A stretch of 64,000 nucleotides of DNA. Origin: Marivirga lumbricoides (GTDB lineage Bacteria; Bacteroidota; Bacteroidia; Cytophagales; Cyclobacteriaceae). Under the pieces are notes generated by a model that was not told where the DNA came from, searched no databases, and worked only from the letters and a program-made list of their open reading frames with translations. Below are positions 16,523-25,335 of the stretch, piece by piece. The stretch lies in the NCBI RefSeq assembly GCF_014636295.1, contig NZ_BMEC01000019.1, positions 1-64,000 on the forward strand. Direction: 5' to 3'. Each line of letters begins with the position of its first letter. Position 1 is the first letter of the stretch. Both the position numbers and the translations under genes were made by a program.

Positions 16523-19093
16523 TTGCAAGCTTTTATGGCACTATCTGAAGAGGAACGTGCTACGGTACTATCAATGGGTAGAAACGTTGTAAGTTCCATT
16601 GCCTTAAATTATCGCATAGACCACAGGTTAAGTGATCAGGCGAAGGGGGAACTTGTAATTAGGTTTAAAACCCAGGGCGTACCATTGTTTTCCACATTGG
16701 CCAATGGAATTATCAATTACCAGTATCGGGAACAAGAAGCCCTTGAGTTGGATATTAATTGTACTATCAACGAGGGTGACCAAATTAGCATGACTGCTGA
16801 GTTAGACGAATCCAATGAAGTTGCTTTAAGTAGTAAGTTGGAAAAGTATAATACAACGGTAGCAAACGTAAATGCTGTAGCCACTGAGTTGTTGCAGAGT
16901 ATGTTTAACGGAGCTACTATTGACGCCATAAAAGCAGATGAGGTAGATTTATTTCTTGCCTATTACGATGCCTTGATGGCGAAATTAGTGGAAGGAATAA
17001 GTGGTGGAAGTATGCCGAATGATACCACACAAACAGATAGCGTTCTATTGGTTCAGAAAGAATTGATAATAGAAGTGTTGCAGTATTATAAAGGAGAGGT
17101 TAACTTTTGGCTAGAAAATAATGGGAAAGAGTCTTTGGAAGAAGTAGTCTTGAGTAGACTTATGGAAATACCTGATTGCCTTCCAGGGGATGAAGGAAAG
17201 ATGCAAGCAGTATTGGTAAACATTGACGAGTACCTCGAAGGCCCGGAAGTTTTATTGAATATGGTGAAAGAGAATGATGCCAATAAGGAAGTTATCGAAG
17301 AAATTGTGGTACAATTAAATGGTAAAAGCTCCCCCTACCGCAGTGAGATTACTCAGGAAGAATGGAATAGTTTGCTGGAAATGCTTTGTCCGTATTTAGT
17401 AGACGATGAAGAACGTCCGGAATTGGTAACCATTGAGCCAATTACGGATACTCAATTTGCAGCAGGCATTGATGATGATAAATTAAAGATTACCTATTCA
17501 ATAAAAACTACAGATAAATACCCTCTACAATTTGCTAAAATCGAAATTTATAAAAATGATAGTACGCTGGCATATGTAAATAGCGAAATTATTGAAATTG
17601 GAGAAGATAAGACGTTTGAATGGGATGGTAAATTGAATCAGGGTAACAATGCTGGGAAATATATAAGATATGACGATAAGGAGTTTACAATTAAGGTACT
17701 AGCTAGTGTAGCGTCAGATTTTTCCACTCCTTTTGAGAGCACTACATCAGGACGTGTTCATAAATATGCAGATGAGTGGAATGATGCTTCAGATGACATT
17801 AAAGCTCGTATTGTTATAAAAAGTGCGCCAGGAGTTACTTCGAAATTTGAATATTATAACCTGCTCCGTCCACAGATGGTTGTGAAGATCGCAATTGAAA
17901 ATTTAGATGAATCAGGACCTTTGGGTTATTTAGATAAGAATGATACTACTTTTATGTTCCTAGGTAGGGAAATTAATGTTCATAAGAATTATCAACCTAT
18001 TATAACTGATATTGAAAATAGTATCATTCAAAATAATGATTTTGCTTATTACAAAAACAAAGTAAAAACTATTGGTAGTAAAACTATTAGATATATGAAT
18101 CATTCACCTGTTGTAAGCGACCATTCATATGGATTTGCACTCGATATTGATTATGCCAATAATCCACAAATATCAAAAGAGCAGAACCTTTTTCTGAAAA
18201 TTGTAACGAATACAGATTTTTGGTTTAAAAACTTGTCAGTTACGGATATGAAGAATGCGAGCAATAAATTTAAAAAAAATATTAACAGTGCATCTTTAAC
18301 TTCAATTATTGAGGGATTTAATTTTATAAAGACTTACAGTAATGGTGAACAAGCTATATTTAACACTCTAAGTATTATTGATGGACAGATAAAAATAGAA
18401 GGAGACCCTATATATACCGATTATATTTCGATCTTTCAACGTTCATCTTATCTTGTCAATGATCTATGGTTTAAAGGCAAAGTTACTGATGAAATACTTA
18501 CAGAGTTGCGGGAAGATATTCCAATGAGATGTAATAGCAATATTGAGAAGGTTGATATTCTTATTGACAAAGTGAGTCGCTATAGAAATTTGCTTGATTA
18601 TGGGTACAAAAAAGCTTACAGTATGTCTATTAATTTTAACGAAGAATATGTTTATTTGAATAATTATCTTTCTACAGTGAAAGTAGCATTGGAAAAATAT
18701 AAAAAGGCATTGAATTTAATTATTAATGAAATCGAAGAAACTAAAGAAGATGGTTATTCACCAGCTTCTTTTAATATTTCTTTTGATTGCCAAGTGGTTG
18801 ATAATTTTGATGGCAGCAAGATAAATGATTTTACTATTTTCACTGACCGCATTAATGAAATATTGATTCATGGAAAAATGGGTATGACTTTTGATTCATA
18901 TGTGGATTGGCTTAATAAACCTGCAACTAAAACTGGTTTAACCCATTTAGGCAACACTGGTTTTTTTAATATAGAAAACAAACTTGTAAATTATTTTCTT
19001 GATTCTCAGAAAATTAATTGGGGAGGCAATTGGAACACAATACGAGATTGGATGCATTTTCAACCTATAGATACTTATTTAAAATTTGACTAA
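16523..19093 (+). CDS. Second toxin carrier with M15 peptidase tip (5' frameshifted)
   Basis: 856 codons from a TTG that is not the natural start. The signal peptide lies upstream in another frame (16386-16500). Residues 1-40 match the conserved carrier N-terminus (AFMALSEEER). Residues 300-420 form an Ig-like beta domain (FEWDGKLNQG, FTIKVLASV). The C-terminal half is an M15-type peptidase. It has VVSDHSYGFALDID (SxHxxGxAxD motif, His about 534, Asp about 541) and, 300 residues later, INWGGNWNTIRDWMHFQP with the second zinc His about 845. M15 enzymes cut peptidoglycan peptides. A helical insert of some 250 residues between the two motifs is unusual. The exported PQQ-propeller gene follows after 12 bp. 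Confidence 0.7.
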   Translation: MQAFMALSEEERATVLSMGRNVVSSIALNYRIDHRLSDQAKGELVIRFKTQGVPLFSTLANGIINYQYREQEALELDINCTINEGDQISMTAELDESNEVALSSKLEKYNTTVANVNAVATELLQSMFNGATIDAIKADEVDLFLAYYDALMAKLVEGISGGSMPNDTTQTDSVLLVQKELIIEVLQYYKGEVNFWLENNGKESLEEVVLSRLMEIPDCLPGDEGKMQAVLVNIDEYLEGPEVLLNMVKENDANKEVIEEIVVQLNGKSSPYRSEITQEEWNSLLEMLCPYLVDDEERPELVTIEPITDTQFAAGIDDDKLKITYSIKTTDKYPLQFAKIEIYKNDSTLAYVNSEIIEIGEDKTFEWDGKLNQGNNAGKYIRYDDKEFTIKVLASVASDFSTPFESTTSGRVHKYADEWNDASDDIKARIVIKSAPGVTSKFEYYNLLRPQMVVKIAIENLDESGPLGYLDKNDTTFMFLGREINVHKNYQPIITDIENSIIQNNDFAYYKNKVKTIGSKTIRYMNHSPVVSDHSYGFALDIDYANNPQISKEQNLFLKIVTNTDFWFKNLSVTDMKNASNKFKKNINSASLTSIIEGFNFIKTYSNGEQAIFNTLSIIDGQIKIEGDPIYTDYISIFQRSSYLVNDLWFKGKVTDEILTELREDIPMRCNSNIEKVDILIDKVSRYRNLLDYGYKKAYSMSINFNEEYVYLNNYLSTVKVALEKYKKALNLIINEIEETKEDGYSPASFNISFDCQVVDNFDGSKINDFTIFTDRINEILIHGKMGMTFDSYVDWLNKPATKTGLTHLGNTGFFNIENKLVNYFLDSQKINWGGNWNTIRDWMHFQPIDTYLKFD
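18947..19093 (+). repeat. Duplicated M15 C-terminus, copy 1
   Basis: The last 147 bp of the M15 toxin gene match 22073-22219 closely, from 'ttaggcaa-actgg' to the stop codon. Differences are mainly third-position changes plus a divergent final six codons. Each copy is followed 12-13 bp later by a related propeller gene. Confidence 0.85.
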
Positions 19094-19105
19094 AATAAAA
19101 TTAAC

Positions 19106-20197
19106 ATGAAAATATTTCTAATACTCTTAAGTGCTTTAGTTTGCGAGACAATTCCTGTATATCCGCAATCGATTGAACCGGTTTCAAATTTCTTAAAATT
19201 AAAATGGGAGTGTGAAATTAATTTTAGAAATACCTTACCAGCAAGGAAAGAAAATATCCTTTTTATAGCAGATGGTTTTGCTATTGATGCTAAAAATGGT
19301 GAAAAAGTTACCTCATCCGGCATTAATCTTTTTAATGATACACTCTTGATACATAGTACCGAAGAGAAATTAAAGATTACCGATATAAAGAATAATAAAA
19401 TAATCTCAGAAAGAACGAGGAATAGATCATATTACATAGGTCCGAATCAGGTTGAATTGGGTAATGATAGTATTTGGATAGAAATAATTGATTTTAAATT
19501 AATTCAGTGTATCAATTTGCAAAATGAGGAGATTCTTTGGACTAAAAAATCTGATTCTCGGATTTTTAACAAGCCTGTAATTATTGGTGATGAGGTATTT
19601 TTATCTGATGCAACTAATTTAGTAATACTTGATAAGGGAAGTGGAAATATTATCAGTAATATATCCTTTTCTGGTCCTGTACTTTCAGGAATAATAAGAT
19701 ACCAAGGATTTCTATACATGATCGTTAAAGATCAGGGATTAATTGCTTTTAATTATAATACTAAAAAGATTGAATGGGAAGTGTCTATAAATAGATATTC
19801 AAGTAGAGTTAATAGAATTGTAATTGACGAAGAAAGAGTCTATTTTTCTGACAATAATTTACATGCTGTAAATAGATTAGATGGAAGTTTAGTATGGGAA
19901 ATAGGAGAAAAAGAGGGAGTGTACATTAAAGATACTGGATTATCAAAAGTGAAGAACTATATATTGTTCTATGATTTTGAGGATAATGAAAATGTGCTTA
20001 CCGTAGCAGACAAAGACACTGGTGAAATTCTATATCAGGGCTCCAATTCAACTGTGGTTGGTGGTAATCGGGATAATCCAGATGGTGTGGCTAAAGAAGA
20101 TCTTCTACTAATAGATTTTATGGATGAGCTTATTGATGATAACATTCTGATAGGAGTAATGGATAATAAAATATATGGCCTTGAAATATTAAAATAA
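19106..20197 (+). CDS. Exported PQQ-like beta-propeller, putative immunity to M15 toxin (1)
   Basis: 363 residues. The signal peptide MKIFLILLSALVCE...YPQ indicates export to the periplasm. The body is a series of four-stranded blades with the PQQ/WD-like pattern (FAIDAKNGEKV, ILWTKKSDS, LVILDKGSGNI, LHAVNRLDGSLVWEIG, TVADKDTGEILYQG, IYGLEIL). It starts 12 bp after the M15 toxin. A periplasmic propeller is where an inhibitor of a peptidoglycan peptidase would have to act, so immunity is inferred from location and repeated pairing. Its C-terminal ~75 residues are almost identical to those of the third propeller. BamB-like structural roles cannot be excluded. Confidence 0.6.
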   Translation: MKIFLILLSALVCETIPVYPQSIEPVSNFLKLKWECEINFRNTLPARKENILFIADGFAIDAKNGEKVTSSGINLFNDTLLIHSTEEKLKITDIKNNKIISERTRNRSYYIGPNQVELGNDSIWIEIIDFKLIQCINLQNEEILWTKKSDSRIFNKPVIIGDEVFLSDATNLVILDKGSGNIISNISFSGPVLSGIIRYQGFLYMIVKDQGLIAFNYNTKKIEWEVSINRYSSRVNRIVIDEERVYFSDNNLHAVNRLDGSLVWEIGEKEGVYIKDTGLSKVKNYILFYDFEDNENVLTVADKDTGEILYQGSNSTVVGGNRDNPDGVAKEDLLLIDFMDELIDDNILIGVMDNKIYGLEILK

Positions 20198-20207
20198 TCA
20201 GGAGTAT
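19968..20207 (+). repeat. Shared 3' end of propeller genes, copy 1
   Basis: 240 bp almost identical to 23101-23340, covering the last ~76 codons, the stop and about 10 bp beyond. The upstream parts of the two genes are much more divergent, so the similarity is patchy, as expected from gene conversion or recombination. Confidence 0.9.
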
Positions 20208-20257
20208 CCCTTTTTTAATAGGTATAATTTTTCCCAGTTAATTTTAACCGCTAAGGG

Positions 20258-20728
20258 AATTAAAGAGCATTTTTACTTGATAAACATAAACCTGATCAGA
20301 ATTCTGCACTTTTAACAACCCTTAATAACCTCAAAGAATTCTTCGGTTTTGAAGAGGCTATAGCTAGCTTGAAACAAGCTTGTGAACGCCCTTCTAATGG
20401 ATCCTATACCTATTGGGTTACAGATGTAACGATTACTCTACCCCGATCTGTACCCGAACCTAATAGCTACCAAGCAATTGGTACGTTTATTGAGTCAAGG
20501 AAAGTTGATTACGAGGAAGTTTTTGGCAGTAATAGCAGTTATTCAGGTATTATCAACCTATTAAATAATAATGCTACAATTTTGGCTAAAGATGGTTTTA
20601 TGTTGATGAGCGCTGAATTTGCCCGTAAGTTCATAGATACTGGGGCTGGAAATATACGATGGGGTGGTAATTACCAAGATTTAAAAGACTTTATGCACCT
20701 TGAATATATAGCTGACGATAAATTTTAA
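20258..20728 (+). pseudogene. Truncated M15-peptidase toxin tail
   Basis: The frame is open from about 20258 without an ATG (a TTG lies at 20369). It reads FLLDKHKPDQNSALLTTLNNLKEFF ... TYWVTDVTITLPRSV ... NIRWGGNYQDLKDFMHLEYIA. The WGGN ... FMHLE end is the C-terminal zinc-ligand region of M15 peptidases. The SxHxxGxAxD half is missing, so it cannot be an active enzyme. It is diverged from the toxin at 16.5-19.1 kb and is followed 11 bp later by its own propeller gene, so it is a separate cassette. Confidence 0.7.
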
Positions 20729-20739
20729 CAGGAAAAGAG

Positions 20740-21927
20740 ATGAGACGCACACTAACATTCACATTGATTTTATTAATATTCTCCGTTCAGGGAATAGCAC
20801 AAGTCATCACAAATATTTACGCTGATAAAAGTCTAGCTGAAATATTGCAACTAAAATGGGAGTTCCCTTATGAAGAAGATGATTTTTCATACTACTTCAT
20901 CAAGCGTGCACTGATAAAAAATGACTTGCTGATCCATCACTTCAATATGGATTTTGTGGTGGATTTAAATACCTCTAAGCAATTATTTTTCTCTAATAAA
21001 TCTGATCTTCAGATAATTAAGTCTAAGTTGCCCGACAGTCTGCTGGTGTACGACCTCATGGACAAGGTTGTGATCAAAAACATGTATACTGGAGAGATTT
21101 TTCTTACTAAGCCTAAGTATAAAAAATTTGGATTCAACCGTCAAGATGACTTTCCATATTTCCTTTCTGATTCCGTTATTTACTACAAGGAAGACAAAAA
21201 CAAGCTTTTTGCATTTAATCCATTTACAAGAAAACAGGCTTGGAAGCAGGAATTTCCAGAAACGGTCTATACCTTTCAGGAGTACAAAGAAAATTTGATT
21301 AACATGACCACCCGCACCACTTTTTACCAGTTAGACAAACACACGGGTGAAATCTTGTGGAGACTTCCCATTATAACAGAGGGAGAGACTTCTTTAAATG
21401 GTGATTTAAATATGCAAGATAATAAATTATATCTCTGGGCAGAATCTTTTGGGTTGAATGTGGTGAACCTAGATTCACGTATAATTGAATCTACCTGGCT
21501 GGCAGGCCGAGAGAACTCAGAATTCACCATGCAAATGATCTTTGAAGGGGACAGCATCTTTGCCCGCACCCCTATGAATGTGTACTGCATCAGCAAGACC
21601 ACAGGAGAAGTATACTGGGTTTCAGAAGATGTAAAGATAATTTCAGAAATCACTTTAACCAATGACCATATATTTTTCGAACAGCGCGGTAAGGAAGATT
21701 TGGCTGGAGTGGTCACGGCTCTAAATCGTCATACTCATCAGGTAGAATATGCGCAATTTACTTCTGAAAAATATCCACCCGATGATCCGATTAATGGAGT
21801 TCGTCAAAACAAGTTAGACCTTACTCGCTTTCGTTTTTTGTATAGCCCTTATCAAAACAAATATTTGTTAGCAGATGATGGTGACAAAGTATATTGTTTT
21901 GAGATCATAGAAGCAACAAAAAATTAG
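20740..21927 (+). CDS. Exported PQQ-like beta-propeller, putative immunity (2)
   Basis: 395 residues with signal peptide MRRTLTFTLILLIF...GIAQ. Propeller blades are visible as FAFNPFTRKQAWKQEF, FYQLDKHTGEILWRLP, VYCISKTTGEVYWVSE and a terminal VYCFEIIE. The blade motif 'LDKxTGEILW' is classic for PQQ-like/quinoprotein repeats, but no cofactor enzyme is implied. It is the most diverged of the three paralogues, matching the most diverged M15 tail immediately upstream (11 bp). That co-divergence supports a toxin-immunity relation, which remains an inference. Confidence 0.6.
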   Translation: MRRTLTFTLILLIFSVQGIAQVITNIYADKSLAEILQLKWEFPYEEDDFSYYFIKRALIKNDLLIHHFNMDFVVDLNTSKQLFFSNKSDLQIIKSKLPDSLLVYDLMDKVVIKNMYTGEIFLTKPKYKKFGFNRQDDFPYFLSDSVIYYKEDKNKLFAFNPFTRKQAWKQEFPETVYTFQEYKENLINMTTRTTFYQLDKHTGEILWRLPIITEGETSLNGDLNMQDNKLYLWAESFGLNVVNLDSRIIESTWLAGRENSEFTMQMIFEGDSIFARTPMNVYCISKTTGEVYWVSEDVKIISEITLTNDHIFFEQRGKEDLAGVVTALNRHTHQVEYAQFTSEKYPPDDPINGVRQNKLDLTRFRFLYSPYQNKYLLADDGDKVYCFEIIEATKN

Positions 21928-22029
21928 CTAGTTAAATTCTCTACATAGTTTTGGTATGATGATTAAGAAATATTACCTATCACCTCTTTAGGCCACAAAA
22001 TAATTATAAGATATCTTAAGCCAATATAT

Positions 22030-22219
22030 AAATTTATTTGATATTAATAGTACACAAAATGCATTGAATCGATTAGGCAATACTGGTTTTTTTAACATCG
22101 AAAACAAACTTGTAAATTATTTTCTCGATTCTCAGAAAATTAATTGGGGTGGAAATTGGAATACAGTACGAGATTGGATGCATTTTCAACCTACATCTTC
22201 TTATTTGATTTTCGACTAA
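22030..22219 (+). pseudogene. Third M15 toxin tail
   Basis: The frame reads NLFDINSTQNALNRLGNTGFFNI ... INWGGNWNTVRDWMHFQP ... LIFD-stop, nearly the same as the last 50 residues of the M15 toxin at 16.5-19.1 kb. There is no start codon and no catalytic N-terminal half. The DNA match spans 22073-22219. The third propeller gene starts 13 bp downstream. Confidence 0.8.
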
Positions 22220-22232
22220 AAATTATTTTAAA

Positions 22233-23330
22233 ATGAAAATATTATCAATACTAGTTGGATTACTACTTTTTAAGGCCTTTTCGGTTGATCAAAAATCACC
22301 GGAGCCAATTTCAAATTTTCTAAAACTAAAATGGGAAGTTGAAATAGAAACCAAGTATACATCACCTGCCATGAGTGGTCAATATCTTCTTACGGCAGAT
22401 AATTTTGCTATTGATGCAAAAACAGGGCGAAAATTGTCATTTCCTATTAGTGGTGAAGCTTTGAAAGATTCTCTATTAGTTTATGATAATGAGGAAAAGT
22501 TGCAAATCATTAATATTAAGGTAGGTAGTCAGGTTCTTAATAATATAAGAGGGAGAACGAGGTATGTTGGAAAAGAATTAGTGGATGCGACTAATGACAG
22601 TATTTGGATTGAAGTAGATTATAAAATGAATACTGAAGCTTTCAATATATATAATCAAAAAAAAATTTGGTCGACATCTTCTCCTTCTCAAATAATCTTT
22701 AAACCAATTATCCATGACAATAATGTGTTCATTGTAAACAAGGATGAGATATTAGTCTTGAACAAAAATAATGGTAAAATATTATATAAAATTCCTACAG
22801 GTGGACAAGTTCTATCTAGATTGGTCTTTCAGGGTAAGTACCTCTATTTTATTGTTAGAGATAATGGTTTTGTAGCATATAATCTTGATAAGAAAACGGT
22901 AGATTGGAAGTTTAATATGGAAAGTTATTCTGGTCATATTAATAAGATAATAATTAATAATGATACCATATATTTCGCCGATAGTAATTTATATGCTATC
23001 AATCGAGAAGATGGCAGTCTTATATGGAAGTTAGGTAGTGAAAAAGGAGTTTTTATAAGAAGACCTAATCACTTAACATTAGTAAATGGACATTTAGTTT
23101 TCTATGATTTTGAGGATAATGAATATGAGCTTACGGTAGCAGACAAAGACACTGGTGAAATTCTATATCAGGGCTCCAATTCAACTGTAGTTGGTGGTAA
23201 TCGGGATAATCCGGATGGGGTGGCTAAAGAAGACCTTCTACTAATAGACTTTATGGATGAGCTTATTGATGATAACATTCTGATAGGAGTAATGGATAAT
23301 AAAATATATGGCCTTGAAATATTGAAATAA
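22233..23330 (+). CDS. Exported PQQ-like beta-propeller, putative immunity (3)
   Basis: 365 residues. The N-terminus MKILSILVGLLLFKAFSVDQ looks like a weak signal peptide, followed by PEPISNFLKLKWE, nearly identical to propeller 1 (PVSNFLKLKWE). The blades include FAIDAKTGRKLS, ILVLNKNNGKILYK, LYAINREDGSLIWKLG and TVADKDTGEILYQG. The centre differs considerably from propeller 1, whereas both ends are close to identical. It is placed 13 bp after an M15 tail, as in the other two cassettes. The mosaic pattern suggests specificity lies in the central blades. Confidence 0.6.
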   Translation: MKILSILVGLLLFKAFSVDQKSPEPISNFLKLKWEVEIETKYTSPAMSGQYLLTADNFAIDAKTGRKLSFPISGEALKDSLLVYDNEEKLQIINIKVGSQVLNNIRGRTRYVGKELVDATNDSIWIEVDYKMNTEAFNIYNQKKIWSTSSPSQIIFKPIIHDNNVFIVNKDEILVLNKNNGKILYKIPTGGQVLSRLVFQGKYLYFIVRDNGFVAYNLDKKTVDWKFNMESYSGHINKIIINNDTIYFADSNLYAINREDGSLIWKLGSEKGVFIRRPNHLTLVNGHLVFYDFEDNEYELTVADKDTGEILYQGSNSTVVGGNRDNPDGVAKEDLLLIDFMDELIDDNILIGVMDNKIYGLEILK

Positions 23331-23340
23331 TCAGGAGTAT
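23101..23340 (+). repeat. Shared 3' end of propeller genes, copy 2
   Basis: Near-identical to 19968-20207 (see that entry). It ends just after the stop codon at 'aatcaggagtat', after which the two sites share nothing. Confidence 0.9.
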
Positions 23341-23718
23341 ATCTTATTGAGCATGCCACGGAAACGGCAGGTCCCCGATCATCGAAAAGCGTTAATTTAG
23401 CACCCTATTCCCAAAGTGAGCCCTAAACAAGTTGATTATATCAATACTGCATTTCTTTAATTTTTTTATAAAAAATATGAATTACATGCACTAGTTTATG
23501 ATATACTTCCTAAAAAAGATGTTTTAAATAACCTATCAATTCTGTAAACAGCTTATCTATGCATTTTATCGAATAATTATGAGCACCTCGTAGAATGTTA
23601 AAAATCCATTATATATTTACACAATAATTTGAAGAAGCGATATGCTATAACTTAAAGCTGCTTCTATTTACATAATCATTTATCTCCTCTTTAATCATAC
23701 CAATCAATTTAATTCAAA
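23341..23718. other. Gene-free gap after the toxin array
   Basis: I see no gene and no convincing hairpin in this AT-rich gap. It marks the end of the toxin/immunity array and must hold the promoter of the next exported protein; no clear TAnnTTTG element is visible. Confidence 0.5.
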
Positions 23719-24873
23719 ATGAAAAACAAGTACATCCTTATTCTTTTTATCTTACTTTCTTCAGGTATCACTTCTCAAGTATCCGCTCAAAAGCTAAAAC
23801 CACTTATTTCTGGTTTTAATTATGATTATGAATTGCCTGCAGGTATTAACCTGCCCGAAGGATATAGAGATTACCGTTCTTTTATTCAATCAGATATTAA
23901 CATCGTTAGTGAAGAGAGAATATTGTTTTTGCAAGATTCAGTTAGTAGAACGAATTTCACTCAGAAGGACAGACAAACTGCACTGCAACAAGCTCTATTG
24001 CTTAATAATGGTCAATTGGCGGCTCAAATAGCTAAGGAAAGGCTACGCATAGGATCGGCCGAATTCTTTAAAAACAATAGGGAAATTGATTTTGCCGTAG
24101 AATTGAACGTAAGCAGACTACAATATGAAATAGTGGAGCAGCCTGAAAGTGATACGATTATGAAATTGAATTATCAGGCTGTAGTTAAAGTAGTGGATGC
24201 TCAGACAAATGAGGTGTTTTATAGCCAATCTGTTAGCGAGAGCCCCGAGGAGTTAGTAATTACAAAACCTGCTATGGTTCTTTATTTTACTCCGGAAGAA
24301 CTTTTACAACTAAAGTTTAAAAAGAAAGATATGGAATTGAAGAAGCAGATTTATCACAGCGCCATTGACCGTTTGAACAGAAAAGTATTTCAAAACGCTG
24401 TAGACTCTGCCGCTTCAGTTTTAGATGATCAGCTTTTACCCCTTAGAAAGCTAAGTTTTCCTCTGTATTCAGCAAAAGGAAAGTACGACTATGAAAAGCT
24501 GGAAAAGGCTGAAGAGATTATGAAGGAAATCTCGCAGGCCAGAAAAGTTCGTGAAAAAACTGTTATGTCACGCGAAGAGGAAATAAGCAAGCTTCGCGAA
24601 GCAATTGCCATTTGGGAAGAGGAACTTACTACAGAGGACGGGGAAAATAAAAAGGCTAGAATTAATGCTGTAATTGCAGAAGGTTTGCGATATAATTGCG
24701 CAATGGCCTACATGCTTATGCGTGATTTTGATAAAGCCAATGAATATGTTCATCAGCTTAATATGAAACAGCCAACAATTATAAGTAAACCGGAGCATTA
24801 CCTGCCTATGATGGCCTTAGAACTGAAGCAACTTATAGCGGAATCGGAAGTAAGACTAGGAGACAAATTGTAA
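23719..24873 (+). CDS. Exported protein of unknown function with helical C-terminus
   Basis: 384 residues with a signal peptide (MKNKYILILFILLSS ... VSAQ). Residues 30-200 are a mixed alpha/beta domain including LNVSRLQYEIVEQPESD and VVKVVDAQTNEVFYSQS, which may resemble a penicillin-binding-activator or CsgG-like strand pattern, but I cannot assign it. Residues about 255-384 are strongly helical and charged (KAEEIMKEISQARKVREK) and end in a TPR-like pair (AMAYMLMRDFDKANEYVHQL). It is monocistronic, with gaps on both sides. Confidence 0.55.
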   Translation: MKNKYILILFILLSSGITSQVSAQKLKPLISGFNYDYELPAGINLPEGYRDYRSFIQSDINIVSEERILFLQDSVSRTNFTQKDRQTALQQALLLNNGQLAAQIAKERLRIGSAEFFKNNREIDFAVELNVSRLQYEIVEQPESDTIMKLNYQAVVKVVDAQTNEVFYSQSVSESPEELVITKPAMVLYFTPEELLQLKFKKKDMELKKQIYHSAIDRLNRKVFQNAVDSAASVLDDQLLPLRKLSFPLYSAKGKYDYEKLEKAEEIMKEISQARKVREKTVMSREEEISKLREAIAIWEEELTTEDGENKKARINAVIAEGLRYNCAMAYMLMRDFDKANEYVHQLNMKQPTIISKPEHYLPMMALELKQLIAESEVRLGDKL

Positions 24874-24998
24874 GAAAGAATTTAATTTGATTAATATATA
24901 ATTGCTATTCAACTAAAAAGGGATAGGCTGTGGAGCAAAACTAAGAATTACTTTTTTAAAAGTCCTCATTTTGAGAAATCTTGCGGGTAATATAACAT

Positions 24999-25040
24999 AA
25001 AAGTAGCTTAGTCTATAAGTTGGTAAAAGCTACTTTTCTG
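24999..25040 (+). terminator. Intrinsic terminator after the exported protein
   Basis: An 11-base stem (AAAAGTAGCTT 24999-25009 and AAGCTACTTTT 25026-25036) with a 16-base loop is followed by CTGTTTT. It lies 126 bp after the stop codon. Most of 24874-25335 is otherwise empty. Confidence 0.5.
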
Positions 25041-25335
25041 TTTTCCGAAAAATATGATTCAATGGATTCGAAATGACATGCTTGTCTACACTAAAATTTC
25101 TAATGGCTTTTTAAAGTAAGCTAAAAATCCTACTAAGTAATTATAAATACAAATGTAACTCATGGAGTACATAAATTAGTTTCAAATGGATGTTTTCTTA
25201 CTGCTGTAAGGTTGGGGTATTTTTTGAACAATCAAAGTATGGATATTGGAGTAAATTTATTTTTTAAATAAAAATATTTATATAACTCTCTCGGTATAAT
25301 CAAACCAAATATATTTAAAATAGACTATTACTTTT

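Noticed and set aside
19106-23330. Propellers as PQQ-dependent dehydrogenases or BamB
   Set aside because: They are short (363-395 residues) and lack a lipobox and the full eight-blade dehydrogenase motifs. They are repeated beside M15 tails, which BamB genes are not.
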